A stretch of 64,000 nt of DNA, taken from contig NZ_KI912268.1 in NCBI RefSeq assembly GCF_000242615.2, forward strand, positions 485,757-549,756, read 5' to 3'. Below the pieces are notes generated by a model, which searched no databases, had not been told where the DNA came from, and saw only the letters and a program-made list of their open reading frames with translations. This document shows, piece by piece, positions 16,726-24,827 of the stretch. Within the stretch, counting starts at the first letter, position 1; each line of letters starts with the position of its first letter. This DNA comes from Holophaga foetida DSM 6591 (lineage in GTDB: Bacteria > Acidobacteriota > Holophagae > Holophagales > Holophagaceae). Made by a program: the position numbers and the translations under genes.

Positions 16726-17630
16726 TAGCCGAACCTCCCGCTGATGTAATCCTCGGTCATACGCTCCCGCGGATTGGTAAAGAGTTTTTCAGTAAGACCT
16801 ACTTCGATCAGTTTCCCCATCCAGAAGAAGGCCGTGAAGTCACTGACTCGGGCCGCCTGCTGCATGTTGTGGGTGACGATGACGATGGTGAAATCCCGCT
16901 TCAGTTCGAAGATCAACTCCTCGATGCGGGAGGTGGCCAATGGGTCCAGGGCGGAACAGGGCTCGTCCATCAACAGGACCTCAGGTTTGACCGCCAGAGC
17001 CCGGGCGATGCAGAGGCGCTGCTGCTGGCCACCGGAGAGACCCAGGCCGCTTTCGTTGAGGCGGTCCTTGACCTCATCCCAGAGCCCCGCGGAGATCAAG
17101 CTGCGCTCCACGGCTTCGTCAAGGACGGCCCTGTTCTTCACACCCTGGACCCGCAATCCGTAGGCCACGTTCTCGTAGATGCTCTTGGGGAAGGGATTGG
17201 ACTTCTGGAAGACCATGCCCATGCGCATCCGAAGGCCAATGACATCCACGTCAGGGGCGTAGATATCGGACTGGCCCACCCGGACATGCCCGTCGATCCG
17301 CACGTTGTCGATGAGATCGTTCATGCGGTTGATGCATCGAAGCAGGGTGCTCTTGCCGCAGCCCGAAGGACCGATGAGGGCCATGACGGTGTTCTTGCCG
17401 ACCTCCAGATTGATCCCGTGGAGGGCCTGTTTGCGACCGTAGAAGAGGTTCAGGTCCTTCACGGAGACCATGGTGGGGGCCTCCAGGGCAGCCCGATCCG
17501 TCAGGGGGGTTCCCTGCTGGCTCAGTATGTGCGCTTCCCCCGCACGGGGTGGCTCCGTGATGGTGGGGACCGGTTCGGGAATGACCGGCCGTTCGTTCAG
17601 ATCCATATCAAGGACTCCAGGTGTGGGCAT
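16725..17630 (-). CDS. pstB: Phosphate ABC transporter ATP-binding protein PstB
   Basis: ATPase of the high-affinity phosphate importer. Walker A is GPSGCGKST, the signature loop LSGGQQQR, Walker [13 protein letters not shown] and the H-loop VTHN. The PstB-specific segment RCINRMNDL and [20 protein letters not shown] are present. With 301 residues it is about 40 longer than usual because of a proline-rich N-terminal extension before [12 protein letters not shown]. Start codons at 17630 (overlapping the pstA stop) and 17606 are both possible; most of the extension remains either way. Confidence 0.95.
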   Translation of the reverse strand: MPTPGVLDMDLNERPVIPEPVPTITEPPRAGEAHILSQQGTPLTDRAALEAPTMVSVKDLNLFYGRKQALHGINLEVGKNTVMALIGPSGCGKSTLLRCINRMNDLIDNVRIDGHVRVGQSDIYAPDVDVIGLRMRMGMVFQKSNPFPKSIYENVAYGLRVQGVKNRAVLDEAVERSLISAGLWDEVKDRLNESGLGLSGGQQQRLCIARALAVKPEVLLMDEPCSALDPLATSRIEELIFELKRDFTIVIVTHNMQQAARVSDFTAFFWMGKLIEVGLTEKLFTNPRERMTEDYISGRFG

Positions 17631-18976
17631 CAGAAGCTGCTCCCGCCGACTCTGGCCCGGAGCCTGCTGCGAAGACGCAGGGCCGCCAGGTTGAGCAGCA
17701 GGACAATCAAGAGGAGCAGGAGGGTGGTCATGAACACCATGGGCTTGGCGGCCTCGCTGTTGGGGCTCTGGAAGCCTACATCATAGATGTGGAAACCAAG
17801 GTGCATGAACTTGCGATCAAGGTGCAGGAAGGGAAAGCTGGCATCCAGCGGCATGGAAGGTGCCAGCTTGACCACCCCGGTGAGCATGAGGGGAGCCACT
17901 TCACCCGCGCCCCGGGCCATGGCCAGCACCAGCCCCGTGAGGATCCCAGGCAGGGCGCCCGGCAGGACGACATTCCAGATGGTCTGCCACTTGGTGGCAC
18001 CCAGGGCCAGACTGGCCTCCCGCTGGCTACGGGGCACCGCAGACAGCGCCTCTTCGGTGGATACGATCACCACGGGCACTGTCAGCAAGGCCAGGGTCAG
18101 AGATGCCCAGAGGATACCGCCGGTGCCGAAGGTGGGGGTGGGGAGCTTCTGGGAGAAGAAGATCTGATCCAGCGTTCCGCCCACGGTGTAGATGAAGAAG
18201 CCCAGTCCGAAGATCCCGAAGACGATGGAGGGCACGCCAGCCAGATTATTGACGGCAATGCGCAACGCTCGGATCACCCATCCCTGTCGGGCGTACTCCC
18301 GGAGAAAGAGGGCGGCCACAACGCCCAGGGGCACCACCGCGATGGACATCAACAGGACCATCATCACGGTTCCAAAGATGGCGGGGAAGACGCCGCCCTC
18401 GGTGTTGGATTCCCTGGGATCCCCGGCGACGAACTCCCAGAGGCGGGAGGCGTAGACCCGGCTCTTGCCGAAGACGCCGAGGGCATTGGATGGAACGATT
18501 CGAACGATATGCTTTCGCGGGATTTCCAAGGTCTGGCCGTCCACAGCCCGAAGGACCAGAGTCTCCCCAGAGCTCCCATCCTGGATGAATCCAATGAAGG
18601 GGCCGTTCTCCAGACGCTCCACCAGGACCGCATCGGCGGGGCGCTGGGGATCCTGGATATCAGCACTGGGCACCCAACGGTAGTCCTGGCCGAAAAGGTC
18701 ACGATTGCAGACCCGGAACTGGGTCTTGGCGGGGTCCGTGCCATGGGCCTTCTCCTGGGCGGAGATCTCGCCCAGAATCGGCCCCTCGGAGGTCTGGACC
18801 TGCACGATGGAACTCGGCCAGAAGAAGCCAAGGCCCTTTGCGGCAATATAGCCCACCAGTCCCACCATCATCAGCAGGGAGAGGGCCAGGGCTGCACCGG
18901 AAAGCCAGACCATAGCGCTGCCGCGGCGGATGAACGCGCGCCAGCGGGGGGGAATGTTCAAGGTTTCGGTCATCAA
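17630..18976 (-). CDS. pstA: Phosphate ABC transporter permease PstA
   Basis: Inner-membrane permease, 448 residues, longer than the roughly 290 of E. coli PstA. After the first membrane helix (about 22-47) there is an insertion of roughly 140 residues (about 50-190) predicted to be extracytoplasmic, then the usual permease core with [45 protein letters not shown] and the ATPase-contacting loop [24 protein letters not shown]. It overlaps pstC and pstB by ATGA-type junctions. Long PstA forms are known in some proteobacteria. Confidence 0.92.
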   Translation of the reverse strand: MMTETLNIPPRWRAFIRRGSAMVWLSGAALALSLLMMVGLVGYIAAKGLGFFWPSSIVQVQTSEGPILGEISAQEKAHGTDPAKTQFRVCNRDLFGQDYRWVPSADIQDPQRPADAVLVERLENGPFIGFIQDGSSGETLVLRAVDGQTLEIPRKHIVRIVPSNALGVFGKSRVYASRLWEFVAGDPRESNTEGGVFPAIFGTVMMVLLMSIAVVPLGVVAALFLREYARQGWVIRALRIAVNNLAGVPSIVFGIFGLGFFIYTVGGTLDQIFFSQKLPTPTFGTGGILWASLTLALLTVPVVIVSTEEALSAVPRSQREASLALGATKWQTIWNVVLPGALPGILTGLVLAMARGAGEVAPLMLTGVVKLAPSMPLDASFPFLHLDRKFMHLGFHIYDVGFQSPNSEAAKPMVFMTTLLLLLIVLLLNLAALRLRSRLRARVGGSSF

Positions 18977-21129
18977 AACGTCTCGTAGCGCTTGCGGAGG
19001 TGCTGGCGGATGACCTCAGCCCCGGTGTTCAAGAGGAAGGTCAGGGCGAAAAGAAGAAGGGCCGTGAGGAAGAGCACCCGGTAGAGGGTTCCATGCACCG
19101 GAGCCTCGGGGGCCTCAACGGCGATGTTGGCGGCCAGGGTCCTCATCCCGTTGAAGGGGCTCCAGTCCATGAGGGGGGTATTGCCCGTGGCCATGAGGAC
19201 GATCATGGTTTCTCCGATGGCCCGACCTAGGCCCACCATGATGGCGCTGAAGATGCCAGGACTGGCGGTGGGGACCACGACCCTCCAGGCGGTCTGCCAG
19301 GGAGAGGCTCCGCATGCGAGGCTGGCGGAGGTCAGGGCTTTGGGCACAGAGCTTAGGGCGTCCTCACTCACTGAGAAGATGATGGGGATCACGGCGAAGC
19401 CCATGGCGAAGCCCACCACGATGGCGTTGCGCTGGTCGTAAGTGATGCTGTGCTTTGCCAGCAGCCAGGCCCGGAAGTCACCACCCAGGAAAATTCGCTC
19501 GAAGGAAGGTGCCAGTACGATGCATAGGCCCAATCCGATGAAGATGGCCGGTATCAGCCACAGGGTTTCCCGTCCCTGTCCCCAGCCCAGTCGGAAGCCC
19601 TTGGGCATCCGGATCCAAAGGGGAGCCACGATGCAGGCGGCCAGAAGAGCGAAGAAGGGGAGGAGGATCACATGGATGGCTGACTTCTCCAGGAGAGGCG
19701 CCAACACCAGCCCCGCCAGGAAGCCCAGCACCACGGAGGGGAGGGCGGCCATGATCTCCACCGCGGGCTTGATGATGTTCTTGAGCCTGGGGTGGGCGAA
19801 CTGGCTGGTGTAGAGGGCCCCGAAGAGGGCCAGGGGCAGGGCGAAGAGCATGGCGAAAAGGGTGCCCTTCAGCGTGCCGAAAACCAGGGGCATCAGACTC
19901 AGCTTGGGCTCGAAGTCGTCGGTGCCGCCGCTGCTCTGCCATACCTGTTCGGGCTTTTCGTAGCCCTCGTAATGGACCTTGCCCCAGAGCACTTTGGCAC
20001 TGATTTCGGGGTGGGGTGCATCCATGGACCAGGATCGGAGTTCGCCCGTGCTGCTGGCGGCATAGATGAATTCGCCTCTGGCGCTGAGGGAGGCGTGGCG
20101 CGTGTCCTGGGCGGAGGCCGAAAAGATCCGGTTCTCAGTGGTCAGATGGTCCACGACTACATGATTGGGGCTCCATGCCAGGAACCGCTTGTCGCGCAGA
20201 GATGACTTGAATCCCCGGATGGGTCCGTTGAGCTTTTCAAACTGGTGGAACCACTGGAGGAGGAACGCATCCTCTTTCTTGATGGCTTGGCAGGCCAAGA
20301 GCTTGCCCTGCTCGCCACCCACCAGGAGGCTCGTCTGACCCAGAACAAAACCAAGGGCGGTAACCGGTTCCCCGAAGGCGAGGCTGCTGTTGAGGGTAGG
20401 CTCCCCTTCCATGCTCAGGAAATGAAGGTTCCCGCTGCGGGTGCCCGCCCAGAGGTGAGCGCCGTCCGCGCTCCAGATGGCCTGAGTCGTGTCCTGGAGT
20501 TCAGGGATCGTGATGGATTTCCAGGTCAGGGCACCCTCGCTCCACTCCGTCCAGCTGAGGCCATCCTTGCCGGAGGCCAGAACCCGGTAGCTTGGCTGGG
20601 TGGCCAAGCCTGAGGGGGGCAGGGCCCTGACTGCCAGCAAGGTGTCCATGGACGCGGGCATACCCCCATTCCACTCCACGGTGGGCGTCCAATGGGTCGG
20701 ATCCGGATCACCGGATGGTTTTTCCCAATTCAAGCGCCCGAAAAAGAGCTTGTTCTCCTGGTCCAGGACCGCGAATTCCCCCCTTGAGGAGGGTTCCGTG
20801 GCCTGTTTCCATGGGCGGACAGGGCCATCCTGAAGGGTGGCCAGGGGGGTGCCGGAGGGGAGAGCGATGCACTCCACGCCACTATCCGGGCGGAGCAGGC
20901 CAATGACCTTGCCGGACTCATCCGCCAGCAGGCCGGCGACCGGGGCCACCTGGAGAGAAGGATTGGTGCGGCTCTTGCCCGAGCGGGCCAGGGGCAGGGC
21001 TTCCCGGCCAATGAAGACCAGGATACCCAGCACCGCAGCGATGATCAGGAAACCACCCATCGTGATGATCCCGGTCATGAAGCGATCCGTACGCTTCGCC
21101 CGGATCAGGGCAGGAGGAATTCGAGTCAT
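18973..21129 (-). CDS. pstC: Phosphate ABC transporter permease PstC with large periplasmic domain
   Basis: 718 residues, more than twice the usual PstC length. Helix 1 (about 18-42) is followed by roughly 330 residues of strand-rich sequence with repeated short motifs (AIWSADGAHLWAGTRSGNLHFLS, RFLAWSPNHVVVDHL, SARGEFIYAASSTGELRSWSMD) that look like WD40-like blades. The permease core then starts near residue 390 (PLVFGTLKGTLFAMLFALPLALFGALYTSQF) and includes EDALSSVPKALTSASLACGASPWQT. The propeller would sit in the periplasm close to PstS. A comparable extended PstC occurs in some proteobacteria, so this is a known but little-studied variant. Confidence 0.92.
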   Translation of the reverse strand: MTRIPPALIRAKRTDRFMTGIITMGGFLIIAAVLGILVFIGREALPLARSGKSRTNPSLQVAPVAGLLADESGKVIGLLRPDSGVECIALPSGTPLATLQDGPVRPWKQATEPSSRGEFAVLDQENKLFFGRLNWEKPSGDPDPTHWTPTVEWNGGMPASMDTLLAVRALPPSGLATQPSYRVLASGKDGLSWTEWSEGALTWKSITIPELQDTTQAIWSADGAHLWAGTRSGNLHFLSMEGEPTLNSSLAFGEPVTALGFVLGQTSLLVGGEQGKLLACQAIKKEDAFLLQWFHQFEKLNGPIRGFKSSLRDKRFLAWSPNHVVVDHLTTENRIFSASAQDTRHASLSARGEFIYAASSTGELRSWSMDAPHPEISAKVLWGKVHYEGYEKPEQVWQSSGGTDDFEPKLSLMPLVFGTLKGTLFAMLFALPLALFGALYTSQFAHPRLKNIIKPAVEIMAALPSVVLGFLAGLVLAPLLEKSAIHVILLPFFALLAACIVAPLWIRMPKGFRLGWGQGRETLWLIPAIFIGLGLCIVLAPSFERIFLGGDFRAWLLAKHSITYDQRNAIVVGFAMGFAVIPIIFSVSEDALSSVPKALTSASLACGASPWQTAWRVVVPTASPGIFSAIMVGLGRAIGETMIVLMATGNTPLMDWSPFNGMRTLAANIAVEAPEAPVHGTLYRVLFLTALLLFALTFLLNTGAEVIRQHLRKRYETF

Positions 21130-21134
21130 GTTAC

Positions 21135-22103
21135 CTACTTCAGCTTCTTCAGCTCAGCCTGTTGCATGTTGGCGGGCATGGGATAGTAGCCATCCTTGAC
21201 CACGATCTCCTGTCCCTGGTGGCTCAGCACGAAGGTGAGGAACTGCTGAGTGAGGGGATCGATGGGCTTGCGGGGGTTCTTGTTGACATAGATGTAAAGC
21301 TGGCGCGCCATGGGGTACTTGCCATTCAGGGCGTTCTCATAGGTGGGCTCGAAGGCCTGACCGTTGTAGCGGCCATCGTCGGCGAGGGGCACGGCGCGGA
21401 CGTTGGAGGTCTTGTAGCCGATACCGGAGTATCCGATGGCGAACTTGTCCGTGCCCACGCTCTGGACCACGGAGCTGGAACCGGGCTGCTCCTTGATGGT
21501 GTCCTTGAAGTCCCCCTTCTTGAGGGCGTGCTCTTTGAAGTAGCCATAGGTGCCACTGGCGGAGTTGCGGCCATAGGCGGAGATGGGCTTGGCGGCGAAC
21601 TCGCCCTTCATTCCCAGCTCGCCCCAGGTCTTGATCTCCCTGCTCCCGCTCTTGCGAGTCTTGGAGAAGACGCCGTCAACTTCCTTGAGACTCATGCTCT
21701 TGATGGGGTTGTTGCGATGGACAAAGACCGCCAGGGTGTCGATGGCGACGGCAATGCGGGTGGGCTTGTATCCGTATTTCTTCTCGAACTTGTCAATCTC
21801 CTCGCCCTTCATCTCGCGGCTCATGGGGCCGAGCTGGGCAGTGCCCTCGATCAGGGCCGGGGGGGCGGTGCTGGAGCCCTTACCTTCGACCTGGATCTTG
21901 ACGTTGGGGTACTGCTTGCGGAAGGCCTCCACCCAGTAGGTCATGAGGTTGTTCAGGGAGTCGCTGCCGATGGAGTTCAGGGTGCCGTTCACGCCGGGCA
22001 CCTGCTTGTAGGCCCCCAGCTTGGGGTCCACCTTCACCACACCTTGTGCGAAGGCGGAGCCGCAGGCCACCAGGGCGAGTGCGAAAGCCAGAGTCTTGTG
22101 CAT
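21135..22103 (-). CDS. pstS: Phosphate-binding protein PstS
   Basis: Periplasmic binding protein, 322 residues. Signal peptide MHKTLAFALALVACGSAFAQ; mature protein with GTLNSIGSDSLNNLMTYWVEAF, KGSSTAPPALIEGTAQLGPMSREM and GRNSASGTYGYFKEHAL, which hold the phosphate-contacting Ser, Thr, Arg and Asp/Gly-rich loops of the PBP_like_2 family. The ATG at 22103 has GGAGG upstream and starts the signal peptide; the open frame further upstream is not coding. It is the first gene of pstSCAB-phoU-phoB. Confidence 0.94.
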   Translation of the reverse strand: MHKTLAFALALVACGSAFAQGVVKVDPKLGAYKQVPGVNGTLNSIGSDSLNNLMTYWVEAFRKQYPNVKIQVEGKGSSTAPPALIEGTAQLGPMSREMKGEEIDKFEKKYGYKPTRIAVAIDTLAVFVHRNNPIKSMSLKEVDGVFSKTRKSGSREIKTWGELGMKGEFAAKPISAYGRNSASGTYGYFKEHALKKGDFKDTIKEQPGSSSVVQSVGTDKFAIGYSGIGYKTSNVRAVPLADDGRYNGQAFEPTYENALNGKYPMARQLYIYVNKNPRKPIDPLTQQFLTFVLSHQGQEIVVKDGYYPMPANMQQAELKKLK

Positions 22104-22157
22104 CTTGGATCCTCCAAAATAGGACTTGTTCAGACTGGACGCCGGATTCGCCCTCCC

Positions 22158-22185
22158 AGGTAACACGATGTGAAATCCGTGTGAA
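22158..22185 (-). promoter_or_regulatory. Candidate Pho box upstream of pstS
   Basis: Read on the minus strand this is TTCACA-N5-TTCACA followed, again after five bases, by a weaker TTACCT. The two perfect half sites are 22185-22180 and 22174-22169. An 11-base period of TT(A/C)ACA half sites is the known binding pattern of PhoB/PhoP-class regulators. It lies about 66 bases upstream of the pstS ATG, and a PhoB-like regulator is encoded at the end of the same operon. Confidence 0.5.
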
Positions 22186-22271
22186 CTGATTTCAGAGGGC
22201 GCCCCTTGCCGGGTAGAGGCGCGCCTGTGACAATGAAGGCGTTCTGCCCAGTCATCAGACCCCGCTCGAGA

Positions 22272-22285
22272 TTGGCAGTTGCCAA
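22272..22285. promoter_or_regulatory. Perfect palindrome in the pstS/rne intergenic region
   Basis: TTGGCAGTTGCCAA is a 14-base sequence with perfect 6-base arms and a 2-base centre, in the 310-base gap between the divergent pstS and ribonuclease E/G genes, about 130 bases upstream of the ribonuclease start. It may be an operator. No regulator can be assigned. Apart from this and the candidate Pho box the gap shows only the untranslated leader of the ribonuclease gene. Confidence 0.25.
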
Positions 22286-22413
22286 AAACATCCCCGCCCG
22301 ATGCAAGTGGCGATCCCATCTACGGAACATCCCATCCCTCACAATCATTCAACTATTTCAGCGCGGACAGCCCCTACAACGGTGATGGCGGCTGCTCCCA
22401 CCGAGGAGAACCT

Positions 22414-24657
22414 TTGAACAAGAAAGTCATGCTCATCAATGCCACGGATCCCGAAGAGATCCGGGTGGCAACCCTGGTCGATGGAGGACTCTCGGATTTC
22501 GATATCGAGTTCGTCCATAACGAGAAGATCAAGGGCAATATCTACAAGGCCAAGGTGGTCCGTGTGGATTCCAGCCTCCAGGCTGCCTTCATCCACTACG
22601 GTGGCCAGAAGAACGGCTTCCTCCCCATCGGGGAATTGCCCAGGGATCTGGTAAGCGCCGACGGTCGCCGAGGCCGCATCCAGGACCTGCTCCACAAGGA
22701 TCAGGAGATCATGGTCCAGGCCGTGCGCGAGGAGCTGGGCTCCAAGGGCGCCATGATGACCGCCCAGATCAGCCTTCCGGGCCGCTACCTGGTGCTGACC
22801 CCCGGCAACCCCATGAATGGCATCAGCCGCAAGATCGAGAGCCGGGAAGAGCGTGAGCACTTCAAGAAGCTCATCGATGAGCTGGAGATCCCCAAGAACT
22901 TCGGCGTCATCGTCCGCACTGCTTCCCTGGGCGTCACCAAGGATGACTTCCAGCGGGATCTGGAGTTCCTCCTGGACACCTACAAGGAAGTGCAGCACCG
23001 CTACAAGCACCGGCAGGGCGCAGGACTGGTCTGGCAGGAAGACGATGTGGTCACCCGAACCCTGCGCGACGCCTTCAGCGCCGATATGGAAGAGGTCCAC
23101 ATCGACGATCTGGAGACCTTCCACGCCGCCCAGGGCTTCTTCAAGCGCACCATGCCCCAGCACGCCCATGTGCTCAAGCACTACGTCGGCAAGAAGCCCC
23201 TCTTCTCCAAGTACCAGACCGAGGAGCAGATCGACCGCATCTACGGCCGCAAGGTGAACCTCCCTTCCGGCGGCGCCCTGGTGATCGACCAGACCGAGGC
23301 CCTGGTGGCCATCGACGTCAACTCCGGCAAGACCAGCGGCGAAGGCGTGGAGGACATGGCCTTCAAGACCAACATGGAGGCCGCCGAGGAGGCTGCCCGC
23401 CAGTTGCGCCTCCGCGATCTGGCCGGTCTGGTGGTCATCGACTTCATCGACATGAAGCGGGACACCAATAACCGCCTGGTGCAGGAGCGCCTGGTGGAGT
23501 GCCTGCGCGAGGACAAGGCTCGCATGGAAGTGGGCAAGATCAACCGCTTTGGCGTCCTGGTCATGACCCGTCAGCGCATCCGTCCCTCCATCCAGAACGT
23601 GACCCACGAGAACTGCCCCGTCTGCCAAGGCTCCGGCAAGGTCAAGAACCTGGAATCCCTGGTGCTCAGCGTAGTGCGTCGCCTCAAGTCCCTCCTGAGC
23701 AAGGAGGGTGTCGAGGAGGTCCGCGTCAAGCTGGCTCCGGTGATCGCCATGGCCGTGCTCAACCAGAAGCGCAAGGATCTGGCGGAACTGGAAGAGACCC
23801 ACGAGACCCGCATCATCATCCTGGCTGATGCCGAAATGCTCTACGGCGAGATGGCCGCGGAGATCGAGCGCAAGGACGAGGAAGCTGCCGAGAAGCCGAC
23901 CGCCCCCAGCCGCCCCGAACGGGTCCGGGACATGGAGGATGAGACGGTGGTGCTGGGTGGAGACTCTCCCATCTCCTTCGAGAAGGCCCTGGATGAGCCT
24001 GCCCCCGCGCCCAAGCCCTCCGCCATCGAGCGGGGTGCCGACTACAAGTACGATCGCCGGGATGCCCAGAAGGCCGCACTGGAGGAGCGGGATCGTCTCC
24101 GTGCCCTCTTCGAAAGCGCCAAGCCCGAAGATGAAGCCGGGGATTCCGGGGAGGCCGCAGCCCCCAAGGCCGAGTCCTCAGGCCGTCGCCGTGGGCGCCC
24201 CGCTCGCAAGCCCGCGCCTGCGGTGGAAGCTGCCACCACCGTCGAAACGCCTGTGGCCCCCAAGCCTGAGCCGGAAGTGAAGGCTGTGGAAGTGAAGGCT
24301 GTGGAAGTGAAGGTCGTCCAGGTGGAAGCCGCTCCGGTGGCCCCGGCCCCCATGCCGGTTCTGGATGTGGCCAGCCTCATCACCCCGCTGCCCCGTCCCA
24401 AGAAGTTGGGCGCAGGAAGCCCCGCTCCGGCCCCTGCGGAACCCGCCGCCGAGGCTGCTGCTCCCGCCAAGAAGCGGGGCCGTCCCCGGAAGGTGACGGA
24501 GGTGGAAGCTCCTGTCCCCGCTGAGCCCGTGGCCGAAGCCCCCAAGAAGGCGGCGCCCCGTGGCCGCAAGAAGGTTGAGGAAAAGGCTGAGAAGCCCGTC
24601 GAACCGAGCACCGAAAAGCCCTCCAAGCCTGTCAGGCGGCCCAAGGCCAAGGCCTGA
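22414..24657 (+). CDS. Ribonuclease E/G family endoribonuclease
   Basis: Single-strand-specific endoribonuclease for rRNA maturation and mRNA decay. I start it at TTG 22414 (GAGGAG five bases upstream; LNKKVMLINATDPEEIRVA matches the family N-terminus). Domains: S1 RNA-binding (about 35-125); a catalytic DNase I-like region with the metal-binding Asp residues in LVAIDVNSGK and LAGLVVIDFIDM; a Zn-link CPVCQGSGK. After about residue 520 comes a low-complexity Ala/Pro/Lys tail of over 200 residues containing RRRGRPARK and KKRGRPRK (AT-hook-like) and a 15-bp tandem repeat (24274-24318, EVKAV units). The tail is probably a disordered scaffold, as in RNase E, though sequence does not show which partners it binds. 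Confidence 0.92.
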   Translation: MNKKVMLINATDPEEIRVATLVDGGLSDFDIEFVHNEKIKGNIYKAKVVRVDSSLQAAFIHYGGQKNGFLPIGELPRDLVSADGRRGRIQDLLHKDQEIMVQAVREELGSKGAMMTAQISLPGRYLVLTPGNPMNGISRKIESREEREHFKKLIDELEIPKNFGVIVRTASLGVTKDDFQRDLEFLLDTYKEVQHRYKHRQGAGLVWQEDDVVTRTLRDAFSADMEEVHIDDLETFHAAQGFFKRTMPQHAHVLKHYVGKKPLFSKYQTEEQIDRIYGRKVNLPSGGALVIDQTEALVAIDVNSGKTSGEGVEDMAFKTNMEAAEEAARQLRLRDLAGLVVIDFIDMKRDTNNRLVQERLVECLREDKARMEVGKINRFGVLVMTRQRIRPSIQNVTHENCPVCQGSGKVKNLESLVLSVVRRLKSLLSKEGVEEVRVKLAPVIAMAVLNQKRKDLAELEETHETRIIILADAEMLYGEMAAEIERKDEEAAEKPTAPSRPERVRDMEDETVVLGGDSPISFEKALDEPAPAPKPSAIERGADYKYDRRDAQKAALEERDRLRALFESAKPEDEAGDSGEAAAPKAESSGRRRGRPARKPAPAVEAATTVETPVAPKPEPEVKAVEVKAVEVKVVQVEAAPVAPAPMPVLDVASLITPLPRPKKLGAGSPAPAPAEPAAEAAAPAKKRGRPRKVTEVEAPVPAEPVAEAPKKAAPRGRKKVEEKAEKPVEPSTEKPSKPVRRPKAKA

Positions 24658-24677
24658 TCCCTAGAAGGGACGATTTC

Positions 24678-24827
24678 ATGCACCTCCACTGGCTGGCTCC
24701 CATCGCCGCCGCAGCCACCCTCCTCGGAGGGTGGCTGGTGGTCCGGTTCCTTCGCGGGAAGGCCAGCCTCATGCGGCACAACTCTGGGTTGGCTGGCACT
24801 CCGCATCTACAGCGCGTGATGCCTTGA
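24678..24827 (+). CDS. Small membrane ORF coupled to lptD, 49 residues
   Basis: ATG at 24678 with AAGGGA seven bases upstream encodes MHLHWLAPIAAAATLLGGWLVVRFLRGKA, a single hydrophobic helix with a basic flank, then about 20 polar residues. The stop TGA overlaps the TTG start of lptD (TTGA), so translation of lptD may be coupled to it. I know no family. The alternative is that it is simply leader sequence of lptD with a chance frame; the ribosome binding site and helix favour a real product. Confidence 0.4.
   Translation: MHLHWLAPIAAAATLLGGWLVVRFLRGKASLMRHNSGLAGTPHLQRVMP

Noticed and set aside
22345..23802. 485-codon frame antisense to the ribonuclease E/G gene, and similar long antisense frames at 53403-54593 and 12154-13386
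   Set aside because: Composition is typical of antisense shadows in high-GC genes and the opposite strands encode clear families.
24274..24318. Short tandem repeat considered as a CRISPR or mobile-element remnant
   Set aside because: It is a 15-base in-frame coding repeat within the ribonuclease tail; no spacers or ends.
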